This document shows, piece by piece, positions 8,400 to 17,345 of a stretch of 32,699 nt of DNA (position 1 is its first letter; each line of letters begins with the position of its first letter). Origin of the DNA: Deltaproteobacteria bacterium (GTDB taxonomy: Bacteria > Myxococcota_A > UBA9160 > UBA4427). Location: the NCBI GenBank assembly GCA_002709835.1, contig PAQX01000061.1, positions 1-32,699 on the forward strand, in the 5' to 3' direction. The position numbers were made by a program, and so were the translations under genes. A model generated the notes under the pieces. It saw nothing but the letters and a program-made list of their open reading frames with translations. It was not told the origin of the DNA and searched no databases.

Positions 8400-9575
8400 A
8401 TGGAAGGCCCGATGGGGCCGTGCATGGCCCGATGCCTCAAGCCGAGGCATCCTCTCTCCGTGCCGACCGATCGCAGCCACCCGACTTCGAACGTCCTCCT
8501 CGCGATGGCCTCCATCGTGGTCATCGTCGCAGGCCTCCGGGCAGCCAGCGGCCTCTTCGTGCCCTTCCTCCTGGCGGGTTTCATCGCCCTGCTCTGCGCG
8601 CCCTTCCTCTTCTGGCTGCGCGACCGCGGCCTCCCGAACCCGATCGCGCTGATCGTCGTGCTCCTGGGTCTGCTCGGGATCGGCGCCGTCTTCGGTGGCC
8701 TGATGAGCACCTCGATCAACGAGTTCACCCGCCTTCTGCCTTCCTATCAGGAACGCTTCGGCTCGGTGGTCGTCTCGTTGACCGCGACCCTTCAAGAGTT
8801 CGGGATCGATTTCGGCTCGAACCCCGAAGAGGCGAATCCTTTCGATCCACAGGCGGCCCTCGGCATGGTCGGCGGCCTCGCCGGCAACCTCGGCTCGCTC
8901 CTCAATAACGCGTTCCTGCTCTTCCTGATCGTCTGCTTCATCCTGCTCGAAGCCTCGAGCATCCCTCGCAAGGTCAAGGAAGCCTTCGGCGACTCGCCCG
9001 AAATGGAGCAGCGGATGACCGAGATCGGCACGTCGATCCGCCGCTATCTCGGGATCAAGACCCTGACCAGCACGCTCACGGGCATCGTGATCTACTTCGC
9101 GCTCTGGAACCTGGGGGTGCAGTTCGCGCCGCTCTGGGGTCTGGTCGCGTTCCTGCTGAACTTCGTTCCCGCGATCGGTTCCGTCATGGCCGCGATCCCG
9201 GCGGTCGCCCTCGCGATGGTCGACAACAGCCTGCAGACCGCCGCTTTCGTCACGATGGTCTACCTCGGCGTGAACATTTCGATCGGGAACTTCCTCGAGC
9301 CCCGCGCCCTCGGAGAAGGCATGGGCCTGTCACCGCTGATCGTGGTCACCAGCCTGATCTTCTGGGGCTGGGTCCTCGGGCCCGTCGGCATGGTCCTCGC
9401 CGTGCCGCTCACGGTCATCCTGCGGATCACCCTGGACGGTCAGCCCCAGACCCAGTGGGTCGCGGTCCTCCTCGGTCCCGCGTTCCCGACTCCGACCTTC
9501 AGTCGCAAGGCGAAGGCCCGCCGCGCAGCAGCTCAGGCGAGCGCCGCTGCCAACGAAAAGGAGGCCTCCGCATGA
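8400..9575 (+). CDS. AI-2E family transporter (PerM-like permease)
   Basis: This 391-residue polytopic membrane protein has the AI-2E/PerM family layout. An N-terminal hairpin (SIVVIVAGLRAAS, FLLAGFIALLCAPFLFWL) and a third helix (LIVVLLGLLGIGAVFGGL) are followed by a soluble middle segment with YQERFGSVV. Then come FLLFLIVCFILLEA and the conserved C-terminal core (RRYLGIKTLTSTLTG, LLNFVPAIGSVMAAIPA, GNFLEPRALGEGMGLSPLIVVTSLIFWGWVLGPVGMVLAVPL). Family members export small molecules or act as Na+/H+ antiporters; substrate unknown. Alternative starts are ATG 8412, ATG 8424 and GTG 8460; GAGGG before 8400 favours that one. Its stop overlaps the next start as ATGA, indicating translational coupling. 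Confidence 0.92.
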   Translation: MEGPMGPCMARCLKPRHPLSVPTDRSHPTSNVLLAMASIVVIVAGLRAASGLFVPFLLAGFIALLCAPFLFWLRDRGLPNPIALIVVLLGLLGIGAVFGGLMSTSINEFTRLLPSYQERFGSVVVSLTATLQEFGIDFGSNPEEANPFDPQAALGMVGGLAGNLGSLLNNAFLLFLIVCFILLEASSIPRKVKEAFGDSPEMEQRMTEIGTSIRRYLGIKTLTSTLTGIVIYFALWNLGVQFAPLWGLVAFLLNFVPAIGSVMAAIPAVALAMVDNSLQTAAFVTMVYLGVNISIGNFLEPRALGEGMGLSPLIVVTSLIFWGWVLGPVGMVLAVPLTVILRITLDGQPQTQWVAVLLGPAFPTPTFSRKAKARRAAAQASAAANEKEASA

Positions 9576-9973
9576 GTGGTCGAGACGAGACCCACTCCCT
9601 CGCCGTGGGCTACGTCCTCTGGATCTTCGGCTTCCTGGGCGCCCACCGTTTCTACTTCGGCAAGCCTATTTCCGGCACGCTCTACCTGCTGACCCTCGGC
9701 CTCTTGGGCATCGGCTGGATCCTCGACCTCTTCCTGATGCCCCGCCTCGAACGCCAGGCGGAACTCCGCTTCAACGAAGGCCCACTCGACTACACGGTCG
9801 GATGGGTGCTCCTCACGTTCCTCGGTGCCTTCGGCATCCACCGCTTCTATCTGGGCAAGTGGATCACCGGCGTGCTCTACCTGCTGACCGGCGGCCTGCT
9901 CCTGATCGGCGTCGCCTACGACTTCTGGACGCTCAATGACCAGATCAGCGAAGCGAACGCCGAGCGCAGGTAG
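9572..9973 (+). CDS. tandem TM2-domain membrane protein
   Basis: This 133-residue protein contains two TM2 modules in one chain. The repeated core is GAHRFYFGK at 23-31 and GIHRFYLGK at 88-96, each followed by an amphipathic-to-hydrophobic stretch ending in LYLLT. Each module has two membrane segments (about 12-24/35-54 and 76-90/100-118). Most TM2 proteins have one module, so this is a duplication-fusion. The function of bacterial TM2 proteins is not established. AAGGAGG lies just upstream of ATG 9572, inside the permease gene, and the two genes overlap by four bases. A strong hairpin follows the stop. Confidence 0.9.
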   Translation: MSGRDETHSLAVGYVLWIFGFLGAHRFYFGKPISGTLYLLTLGLLGIGWILDLFLMPRLERQAELRFNEGPLDYTVGWVLLTFLGAFGIHRFYLGKWITGVLYLLTGGLLLIGVAYDFWTLNDQISEANAERR

Positions 9974-9982
9974 GCGCTCTCA

Positions 9983-10007
9983 CCGCCGCTCCAGTTCGGA
10001 GCGGCGG
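9983..10007. terminator. hairpin between convergent genes, possible bidirectional terminator
   Basis: A perfect 10-base inverted repeat (CCGCCGCTCC / GGAGCGGCGG) with a 5-base loop lies in the 68-base gap between the stops of the TM2 gene and the VOC gene. There is no T-run on either side, so classical intrinsic termination is uncertain; position and stability are the evidence. Confidence 0.5.
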
Positions 10008-10041
10008 GACGCAAGACCCGTCGCCGAGCGCCCGCAGGCGA

Positions 10042-10524
10042 CTAATGAGCGGCGATCGTCGCGAAGGCCTGGATGACCTCGTCGGGCGCCTGCACGAGCT
10101 CGAGGAGCACGCCCTCCGAGCCGATGGGGAAGTCGTCGTTGCCCTTCGGATGGATGAAGCAGACGTCGTAGCCGGCGGCGCCCTTGCGGATACCACCCGG
10201 CGTGAAGCGCACGCCCTGCCCCTCAAGCCATTCGACGGCGGTGGGCAGATCGTCGATCCAGAGACCGATGTGGTTGAGCGCGGGGTCATGGACCTTCGGG
10301 CGCTTCTCGGGGTCGATCGGCTGCATGAGATCGACCTCGACCTTGAACGCGCCGACGCCGGTCTCGCAGATGTCCTCGTCGACGTTTTCCTTCTCGCTCG
10401 TGTACGAGTGGCCGTAGGTCAGGCCCATGATGTCGACCCAGAACTTCTTCAGCTTGTTCTTGTCGAGGCCACCGATGGCGATCTGCTGGACGCCGAGCAC
10501 GTTGAAGGGGCGGGAATCGGACAT
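10042..10524 (-). CDS. single-domain VOC (glyoxalase-like) protein
   Basis: This 160-residue protein has one glyoxalase-like VOC domain. [18 protein letters not shown] (12-29) is the first beta-alpha unit with Q14 as a possible ligand, [10 protein letters not shown] (83-92) gives H85, and [10 protein letters not shown] (138-147) gives E142. The arrangement resembles methylmalonyl-CoA epimerase and lactoylglutathione lyase relatives, but a specific substrate cannot be named. ATG 10524 is chosen over ATG 10551 because AGGAG sits 6 bases before it. The 198 bases up to the M48 gene contain no recognisable gene. Confidence 0.88.
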   Translation of the reverse strand: MSDSRPFNVLGVQQIAIGGLDKNKLKKFWVDIMGLTYGHSYTSEKENVDEDICETGVGAFKVEVDLMQPIDPEKRPKVHDPALNHIGLWIDDLPTAVEWLEGQGVRFTPGGIRKGAAGYDVCFIHPKGNDDFPIGSEGVLLELVQAPDEVIQAFATIAAH

Positions 10525-10722
10525 GGGGGGCTCCTGAAAGAGGTCTTTCATCGAACTCGTCTCGCCTGCGGCGGACGGCGGGCGCCGAGACTAGCGGATC
10601 GGAGAGGGGGCGTCCGGGCCCGACCGTCCCGGATCTGGGACTGGCCCTCAGGGGCGACTCCGCAAGCCGGCACGACGTGAGCGCGATCGGCCCTCGATCG
10701 GGCGGGTCCGCGGCGGTCTCGC

Positions 10723-12189
10723 CTAGCGCCCGGGCTCGGCGTCCTCGAGCAGGATCTTCAGCCACTCGCCGCCTTCGTAGACCTCGTTGCCGAGCTGGCC
10801 GTTGATCAGCGCCGTCTCTGCGGGCGACCAGAGGTTGCCGGTCCGGGCGCCAAAGGACGTCACGTCCTCGCCGCGGCGTGCGAGTTCGACGCGAAGGCGC
10901 TCGGTCTTGATCTCCGCTTCCCGCTGTGGATCCAGCGGACCGAAGCTCCTGGCCGAGAGGAGAATCGAAGGAGCGTACCGATCTCCAGCGGCGACCGGAC
11001 TCGCACCGACGATCCGCCAGGTCGAATCGGCGAACGGAAAGAAGGTCACCAGGGCTTCGACCTGCCGAAGCGCGGGGCCGGCGAGAAGCGAATATCGGAT
11101 GGCCTCGATGTCTCCGAGCCGGACGCGCTTCTTCCTCTGGACCTCGACCGGCACGTCGAAGGACATCTCCTCGACGAAGCCATCCGCCACTTCCACGAGG
11201 TCTCCCTTCGGCAGGTCGGAGGTCAGGAACACCACCGCATCGCGACGGGGCGACTGAGCGCCGACCGCGCGCGCGGAATTCTGGGTCGACCAGCCAGGAG
11301 GGAAGCGCATCTGGAAGTCGAGGACCGGATGGAGGAAGTAGTCCCCGACGAAAGTGCCGGCCTCGGGGCGGTCCCCGATCACCATGCCGTCGATCTGATC
11401 GAGGAGCCGCTTTCGCGTGTCACCGAGGGAGGGGTCCGGTGTCCAGCGGAGCTCACGTGAACGCATGGCGTTCACCCGCGCGCGCTCCCGAGTCCCCGGA
11501 TGCGTATCGAAGAAGGTCGGATTACGAGGCGCGCCGATCAGGAGACGTTCCCGCTGATCCAGGCGCCGCATGAACGTGGACATCCCCATCGGGTCGTACC
11601 CCGCGGCGGCAGCGAGACGTTGTCCGAGTTCGTCGGCCTCTCGTTCCATGTCCCGCCCGTAGGCGGCCAGGGTCTTCGCGCGACTGGAAGGCAGGCTGAT
11701 CCCGGGCAGGCTTTGGGCAATCACCTGCTGTTGCTGGGAATGCCGCCGAGCGGCGTGGATGATCTCGTGACCGAGGACGCACGCGAGCTCGTCTTCGGTG
11801 TTGGCGAGGGCGAGCAGCCCCCGCGACACGAAGACGTAGCCACCCGGAAGCGCGAAGGCGTTCGGCTCCATCTGGTCGACGATCGCGAAGCGGTACGCGA
11901 AGTCCCTTCTCGGGAGCGCACGCAGCAGCTTCTTCCCGATCCGCTCGACGTACGCGACGAGCTCGGAGTCGTCGAGCGTCCCGATCTGGGCGGCCACCTG
12001 CTCCGCGGCTTCCCGGCCGACCCGGACATTGTCCTGGGTCGTCATGATCACCGTCCGACGACGCTCGCGCTTCCGCTCCTCGGCGGCCTCGCTCCGCGAG
12101 CTGCCCGACGAGGCACACCCGAGGCTCACGAAGACCAGGACCGCCAGCGCGAGCCCGACGGACCGGAACAGCGGCCCTCTCTGGCTCAC
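10723..12189 (-). CDS. M48 family metalloprotease, lipoprotein
   Basis: This 488-residue protein starts with a signal peptide and lipobox ending in SLGC (Cys 25). The M48 peptidase domain contains the zinc motif H141-E-I-I-H145, a third ligand E184 in READ, and the downstream THPGTRERARV typical of BepA/LoiP-like proteases. A long C-terminal region (about 255-488) has FQMRFPPGWSTQ and a closing NGQLGNEVYEGGEWLKIL, a combination seen in periplasmic M48 proteins. Likely role: cleavage or quality control of envelope proteins. The start is GTG 12189, whose GTGA overlaps the TGA of the solute-binding protein gene (12186-12188), so translation is coupled. It is the last gene of the RND cluster. Confidence 0.9.
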   Translation of the reverse strand: MSQRGPLFRSVGLALAVLVFVSLGCASSGSSRSEAAEERKRERRRTVIMTTQDNVRVGREAAEQVAAQIGTLDDSELVAYVERIGKKLLRALPRRDFAYRFAIVDQMEPNAFALPGGYVFVSRGLLALANTEDELACVLGHEIIHAARRHSQQQQVIAQSLPGISLPSSRAKTLAAYGRDMEREADELGQRLAAAAGYDPMGMSTFMRRLDQRERLLIGAPRNPTFFDTHPGTRERARVNAMRSRELRWTPDPSLGDTRKRLLDQIDGMVIGDRPEAGTFVGDYFLHPVLDFQMRFPPGWSTQNSARAVGAQSPRRDAVVFLTSDLPKGDLVEVADGFVEEMSFDVPVEVQRKKRVRLGDIEAIRYSLLAGPALRQVEALVTFFPFADSTWRIVGASPVAAGDRYAPSILLSARSFGPLDPQREAEIKTERLRVELARRGEDVTSFGARTGNLWSPAETALINGQLGNEVYEGGEWLKILLEDAEPGR

Positions 12190-13037
12190 GGCATCTCCGC
12201 CAGCCAGTCGCCCGCGTTCATCCAGTGCATCTTCATCTGCATGAGTTCGCCCGTGTAATCGAGCGTGTTCAGGTAGTTCTGGACCAGGTTCGAGAGGAGC
12301 GGCGAATTCGCCGGTACGGCGACCCCGAGCGACTCGGTCGTGAACGGCGCCGGAAGCGACGCGAGACCGAGGTCCGGGTGACGCGCGAGCTGGTATTGCA
12401 CGAAGGGGAGATCGCTGACGATGCCGTCGATCTCTCCCGCGGCGATCTTCGGCACGATCGCTTCCAGATCGTCGATCGCGACGAAGCCGGCGAGCGGGAA
12501 CAGGTCGAGTATCAGCGACTCCCCCGTCGAACCCGGAAGCGCTGCCCAACGCCGCTCCGGCGAGTTCAGCGCGGAGACGTCGTCGAGGGATTCGACGAGG
12601 TCGGCCCGGGTGAGCAGCGAGGAGCCGGAGATCATGTAGGGCCCGGCGAAAGCCACCCGCGCGTTGCGGGCGGGGGTGATCGTGAGACTCGAGACCACGA
12701 GGTCGATCTCGCCGGCTTCGAGATCCGAGAGCAGCTCCGAGAAGGGCGTCTCCACGAGCACGAGTTCGACCTGCATCGCGTCGGCGAGGGCTTGCGCGAG
12801 CTCGATGTCGAGGCCCATCAGCTCGCCGCGCTGATTCTTCATGGACAGCGGCGGCTGGTGCCCGGACGTCCCGACCCGGAGCGCACCGCGATCGATGATC
12901 TCGTGCAGGACTTCCCGCGTCGCGGTGCCGCCGCCGAGCAGCGAACCCATGGACGCGCAGCCCAACAGAAGAAGAAGAAAGAGCGAGCCGAACACCTGAA
13001 GCAGCCGGGACGCGCGCACGGAATGGGAACGCCGCAT
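12186..13037 (-). CDS. family-3 solute-binding lipoprotein
   Basis: This 283-residue protein has an N-terminal signal with lipobox LLLGC (Cys 27) and a bilobed SBP_bac_3 domain. GALRVGTSGHQPPLSM, GLDIELAQALADAM, ELLSDLEAGEIDLVVSSLTITPAR, AAGEIDGIVSDLPFVQY and a final LNTLDYTGELMQMKMHWM are all classic for polar amino-acid type binding proteins. No ABC permease or ATPase gene is nearby, so it is an orphan receptor or a repurposed sensor. It follows the RND pump by 20 bases and overlaps the M48 gene by 4 bases. GAGGAG lies about 10 bases before ATG 13037. Confidence 0.9.
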   Translation of the reverse strand: MRRSHSVRASRLLQVFGSLFLLLLLGCASMGSLLGGGTATREVLHEIIDRGALRVGTSGHQPPLSMKNQRGELMGLDIELAQALADAMQVELVLVETPFSELLSDLEAGEIDLVVSSLTITPARNARVAFAGPYMISGSSLLTRADLVESLDDVSALNSPERRWAALPGSTGESLILDLFPLAGFVAIDDLEAIVPKIAAGEIDGIVSDLPFVQYQLARHPDLGLASLPAPFTTESLGVAVPANSPLLSNLVQNYLNTLDYTGELMQMKMHWMNAGDWLAEMP

Positions 13038-13057
13038 GGGGAGAGGACTCCTCGATT

Positions 13058-16000
13058 TCAGGATTCGACGCGGAAGATGATCGCGTAGAGAACCGGGACG
13101 AAGACCATCGTGAGAACGGTCGCGATCATGAGACCGGCGATGATCGTGACGGCCATCGCGACGAAGAACGCATCGGTGAGCAGCGGGATCATCCCGAGCG
13201 CCGTCGTGAGCGCGGCCATCGCGACCGGACGAAGGCGACTCGTACCCGACATCAGGATCGCATCGAGCGCGCCCTTCCCGAGTCCCTTCTGGAGCTCGAT
13301 CTCGTCGATCAGCACGATCGCGTTCTTGATCAGCATTCCGGAGAGGCTGAGGAAGCCCAACAGCGCCATGAAGCCGAAGGGCTGATCGGTCAGCAACAGC
13401 CCCCAGGTCACGCCGATCAACGCCAACGGCACCGTCAGGAAGATCACCGTCGGCTGCTTCAGCGAATTGAAGAGCATCAACACGATCAGGAACATCAGGC
13501 CCAGGAAGACCGGCATCGAGCCCGCGATCTTCGCCTGCGCCTCACTGGACGACTTGTACTCTCCCCACCATTCGAGCATGTAGCCCGCCGGAAGTTCGAG
13601 TGCCTCGACCGCAGGCCGGATTTCGGATAATAGAGTCGAAGCCGGGATCGTGATCGGATCCGCGTGGACCGTGATCGTCGGGATCCGGTTCAGCCGGACC
13701 AGGATGTCGTTCTCGAAGTCCGTCTCGAAGTCGGAAACGATCTGACGAAGCGGGATGGACGTTCCGGCGACCGGGCTCCAGATCTGCAGGTTCTGCAGCT
13801 GCTCGACGGAATTGCGCCGCGCGTCCGGCGCGCGGACGACGATCGGAAGGAGCTCGTCGGCTTCGCGGAAGACACCGACCGGCAGCCCCTCGAAGCTCCG
13901 CTTGAGCAATCTCGCCACGTCGTCCCGGGTGATCCCGGCGAGGCTGGCCTCCTGTTCCGCGATCACCGGGCGGATCCGCTTCACCTCCCCTCGCCAGTCG
14001 GTCCGGATGGCCTTCGCTTCGCCGCTTTCGCGGAGGACCCCTCTGGTCGCATCGGCGAGGGCGCGAAGCTTCGCCGGATCAGGCCCACTGAAGCGGGCCT
14101 GGATCTTGCCACCGCCTCCTGGGCCCATCACGAAGCGACGCGCGTAAACGAGCGCGTCCGGGGCGATCTCGACGATCCCTGCTTCGACCTCCTCGAGCAG
14201 GGGCCCCAGACGACTGGGATCCTCGACGTCGACGAGGAACTGGGCGTAGGAAGAGTTCGTCTTCTCGGACGCATAGGTCAGCAGGAAGCGCATCGCGCCG
14301 CTCCCGACCAAGGTCGTCACGTGCGTCGCACCCTCGAGTTCCGTGAGATAGGCCTCGACATCCTCGGCCTGTCGCGCGGTCTCCCCGATGTCCGTGCCCT
14401 GTGGGAGCCAGAAGTCGACCATGAACTGCGGCCGTGTCGAATCGGGAAAGAAGCTCTGTTCGACGCTTCCGAAGCCGACCAGAGAAGCTCCGAACACGAG
14501 GAGTACGGCCGCGACGGTCAGCCAGCGCTGCTTGATGCAGACCGAAAGGAGACCGCGATAGGCCCCGTAGAAGCCACCGGAGTACGTTGCATCTTCGTCG
14601 CCATCGTCGCTCGTGTTCGCCTTGACGCCGCCGGGCAGCACCGCCGCGGCGAGGACCGGCGTGACCGTGACCGCCGTCACCCAAGAAAGACTCAGCGAGA
14701 CGAAGACGACCTGGAAGAGCGAGCGACAGAACTCACCGGTCGCATCGTCCGAGGTCCCGATCGCCGCGAAGGCCATGATCGCGACCGCCGTCGCGCCGAG
14801 CAGCGGAATTGCGGTCTGCCCGACGACTTCACGAGCCGCATCCTCCGCGTCCTGACCGCGCCCGATCCGGACGAGCATGCCGTCGACCACGACGATCGCG
14901 TTGTCCACCAGCATGCCCAGGGCGATGATCAGCGCGCCGAGAGAGATCCGCTCGAGAGCGACCTCCATCGAATCGAGGAAGGGAAAGCTCCCGGCGATCG
15001 TGAGGACGAGCACGAAGCCGATCAGGAGTCCGCTGCGCAGCCCCATGAAGAAGAGCAGCACGACGACGACGATCACGACCGCTTCGATCAGGCTGAGCAC
15101 GAAGCCGTCGATCGCGACGGTGACCGCCTCCGACTGGAGCGAGATGATCCCGAGTTCGATCCCGAGCGGGATCTGGGGCTGGAGCTCCCTCATCCGCGCT
15201 TCGAGGGCCTCGCCCATCTCGACGACGTTGCCGCCGGGGGAAGTCGAGATTCCGAGACCGATCGCGCGGTGGCCGTCGTAGCGAAGCACTTCCCGCTCGG
15301 GCTCGACGTGGCCTCGACGGATCGTCGCGAAGTCCCGCAGACGAACCTGCTCGCCCGAAGCACCCGTCACGAGGATCGCGCCGATGTCGTCGATCGCTTC
15401 GGCGGAGCCGGTCGGGTCGAGGGCGATGTACTCGCTGCCGACTTCGACGCGCCCCGCGTCGGAGACGACGTTGATTGCCTGCAGCTCCCGGGCGATGGCC
15501 TGAGGGGGGATGCCGAGCTGCGCCACGCGTTCGCGGTCCGGCTCGACGTAGACGGCCTCGCTCCGATCCCCCCAGAAGTCGACCTTCGCGACGTCCTGGA
15601 CCAGCAGCAACTCCCGACGCAGGAGCTTGGCGGTCTCGTAGAGCTCGGTCTCGCTGTACTCGTCGCCGTAGATCGCGACAAACACGCCCCACACATCCCC
15701 GAAGTCGTCGACCACGATCGACGGACCCGCACCCGGCGGCAGCTTGCCCTGCGCGTCGCTCACCTTGCGCCGCAGCTCGTCCCAGACCTGGGGCAGCGTC
15801 GTCTTGTCGTACCGGTCCTTGATCGTGACCGTCACCGTCGAGAGCCCGCGATCGGACTTCGATTCGACTTCCTTCAGCTGACCGAGCTGCTGGGCGGCGA
15901 TCTCGATCTCGTCGGAGACCTCCTCGGCGACCTCTGCGGCCGAGGCGCCCGGATAGGGCGTCAGGACCAGTGCGTCCTTGATCGTGAACTCGGGATCCTC

Positions 16001-16105
16001 GAGGCGGGACATCGAGTTGAAAGACTGCAAGCCGGCGGCCAGCATCACGACGGTCAGGACAAGCGTCGTCGTCCGGTTGCGAAGCGCAAAGTCGGCGAGG
16101 TTCAT
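13058..16105 (-). CDS. RND family efflux permease (HAE1 type)
   Basis: This 1015-residue inner-membrane pump has the standard layout: TM1 at 13-30, a large periplasmic loop, TM2-6 from about 335, a second loop, and TM8-12 at the end. SRLEDPEFTIKDA and LPQVWDELRRKVSDA mark a widespread proteobacterial HAE1 subgroup. The TM4 proton-relay motif reads GMLVDNAIVVVDG, with D401 present but Asn at 402 where AcrB has a second Asp. TM10 has GMLIKNAIVLIDEI with the essential Lys. Substrate is unknown. The adaptor gene ends 10 bases upstream. No TolC-type outer-membrane factor is encoded in the window, so one elsewhere must serve. Confidence 0.95.
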   Translation of the reverse strand: MNLADFALRNRTTTLVLTVVMLAAGLQSFNSMSRLEDPEFTIKDALVLTPYPGASAAEVAEEVSDEIEIAAQQLGQLKEVESKSDRGLSTVTVTIKDRYDKTTLPQVWDELRRKVSDAQGKLPPGAGPSIVVDDFGDVWGVFVAIYGDEYSETELYETAKLLRRELLLVQDVAKVDFWGDRSEAVYVEPDRERVAQLGIPPQAIARELQAINVVSDAGRVEVGSEYIALDPTGSAEAIDDIGAILVTGASGEQVRLRDFATIRRGHVEPEREVLRYDGHRAIGLGISTSPGGNVVEMGEALEARMRELQPQIPLGIELGIISLQSEAVTVAIDGFVLSLIEAVVIVVVVLLFFMGLRSGLLIGFVLVLTIAGSFPFLDSMEVALERISLGALIIALGMLVDNAIVVVDGMLVRIGRGQDAEDAAREVVGQTAIPLLGATAVAIMAFAAIGTSDDATGEFCRSLFQVVFVSLSLSWVTAVTVTPVLAAAVLPGGVKANTSDDGDEDATYSGGFYGAYRGLLSVCIKQRWLTVAAVLLVFGASLVGFGSVEQSFFPDSTRPQFMVDFWLPQGTDIGETARQAEDVEAYLTELEGATHVTTLVGSGAMRFLLTYASEKTNSSYAQFLVDVEDPSRLGPLLEEVEAGIVEIAPDALVYARRFVMGPGGGGKIQARFSGPDPAKLRALADATRGVLRESGEAKAIRTDWRGEVKRIRPVIAEQEASLAGITRDDVARLLKRSFEGLPVGVFREADELLPIVVRAPDARRNSVEQLQNLQIWSPVAGTSIPLRQIVSDFETDFENDILVRLNRIPTITVHADPITIPASTLLSEIRPAVEALELPAGYMLEWWGEYKSSSEAQAKIAGSMPVFLGLMFLIVLMLFNSLKQPTVIFLTVPLALIGVTWGLLLTDQPFGFMALLGFLSLSGMLIKNAIVLIDEIELQKGLGKGALDAILMSGTSRLRPVAMAALTTALGMIPLLTDAFFVAMAVTIIAGLMIATVLTMVFVPVLYAIIFRVES

Positions 16106-16115
16106 GACAGCGCCC

Positions 16116-17195
16116 TCACTCGGTCGCCCGCGAGACGACCATCCCTTCGTAAAGGAAGCTGATCCCCGAGGTCGCGATCCACTCGCTTCCCGTCAATCCG
16201 GAGGTCACGCGGACGCGATCGCCCGCCATCGCACCCAACTCGACCGAGCGCGCCGTCGCCTCCATGGAGGACGGGTCGATCACCCAGACGAGCGCCTCCC
16301 CTTCGGCCGTGCTGCCCACGGCGACCGCGGGGACGAAAAGACCGGTCTTGCCGACGACCTCTTTCGATACGTGAACACGTACGGTCGCGGTCATGCCCGT
16401 CGCGAGACTGACGTCACCGGGGTTGTCGAACGCAAGCGTCGCGGCAAACGTCCGCGTCTTCGGGTCCGCCGTCGAGGCGAACTCGGTGAGTCGAGCCGGG
16501 AAGCGCCGACCCTCGAGGGCTCCGATCACGATGTCTGCGCGAATGCGGTCGCTTCGCTGCTCGAGAGTCAATCCGGGCGGCATTCGTGCGGCGTCCTGCT
16601 CCGGAATGTCGGCCTCGACCTCGAAGCGCGAATCGTTCTCGACGACGAGGATCGTCTGCTTGGCCTGGACGTTCTCGAAGTTGTCCACGTCGACCCGAGC
16701 TACCTTCCCGTCGAAGGGCGCGCGGAGCTCTGCGTCCTCGAGCGCCTTCCGAGCACGCGCGACGCTCGTCGTGGTCACCTCGTAGTTGCGCTGCTTCGTG
16801 TCGAGCTGTTGCTTCGACGTGACGTTCTCGTCGAAGAGCGCCTTCGTGCGCTGGTACTCCGCTTCGGCCGCCCGCTCCTTCGCCCGCTCCGCATCGAGCT
16901 TCGCCTGGAAGTCGCGGTCATCGAGGGCGGCGAGCACGTCGCCTTCGGAGACGGGCTGCCCCTCGGTCACGCTCAAGGACTCGAGCTTCCCCGAGACCTC
17001 GAAAGCCAACTCGGCATGGCGGCCTGCCTTCACGGTGCCCGGAAACTCGAGGACCTGGGGGTCGTCGCTGCCGCCGAGCTCGAGAATCTTGACCGGACGC
17101 ACGACCGGCGGCGGCGGGGCCTCTTCTTCACCACATCCGACCAGCGGGATCGCCAATGAGAACGCGAGTATCACGTGAAGGAACCAACGATCCAT
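16116..17195 (-). CDS. RND efflux periplasmic adaptor, lipoprotein
   Basis: This 359-residue membrane-fusion protein has a signal with lipobox PLVGC (Cys 21) and a Pro-rich linker. A lipoyl half-motif (AELAFEVSGKLESLSVTEGQPVSEGDVLAALDD, about 61-93) comes next, then a coiled-coil hairpin (about 95-155, RAKERAAEAEYQRTKALFDE) and the second lipoyl half (DAELRAPFDGKVARVDV). Beta-barrel and membrane-proximal domains follow (RFPARLTEFASTADPKTRTF, FVPAVAVGS). It links the inner-membrane pump to an outer-membrane channel. GGAG is 6 bases before ATG 17195. It is the first gene of the RND unit; 150 bases separate it from the DUF4105-type gene, enough for a separate promoter. Confidence 0.94.
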   Translation of the reverse strand: MDRWFLHVILAFSLAIPLVGCGEEEAPPPPVVRPVKILELGGSDDPQVLEFPGTVKAGRHAELAFEVSGKLESLSVTEGQPVSEGDVLAALDDRDFQAKLDAERAKERAAEAEYQRTKALFDENVTSKQQLDTKQRNYEVTTTSVARARKALEDAELRAPFDGKVARVDVDNFENVQAKQTILVVENDSRFEVEADIPEQDAARMPPGLTLEQRSDRIRADIVIGALEGRRFPARLTEFASTADPKTRTFAATLAFDNPGDVSLATGMTATVRVHVSKEVVGKTGLFVPAVAVGSTAEGEALVWVIDPSSMEATARSVELGAMAGDRVRVTSGLTGSEWIATSGISFLYEGMVVSRATE

Positions 17196-17345
17196 AGGTG
17201 TCTCCTCGATCCTCCCGCGGTCGGGAGGCCGGGCGGAGCGTATCACCGTGACCCGACCGATGCCGTCGAGCAGACGACGTTCGGGCGGGTCGGAAAATCG
17301 AAACGATCGATCTGTGCCTCGGTGTCCGCCGAGAGGCGAGTGGCT

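Noticed and set aside
13664..16162. Very long plus-strand open frame (over 800 codons) opposite the RND pump
   Set aside because: Low-complexity Arg/Asp/Glu/His-rich translation with no domain; the opposite strand encodes a clear RND pump. High GC removes stops from the antisense frame.
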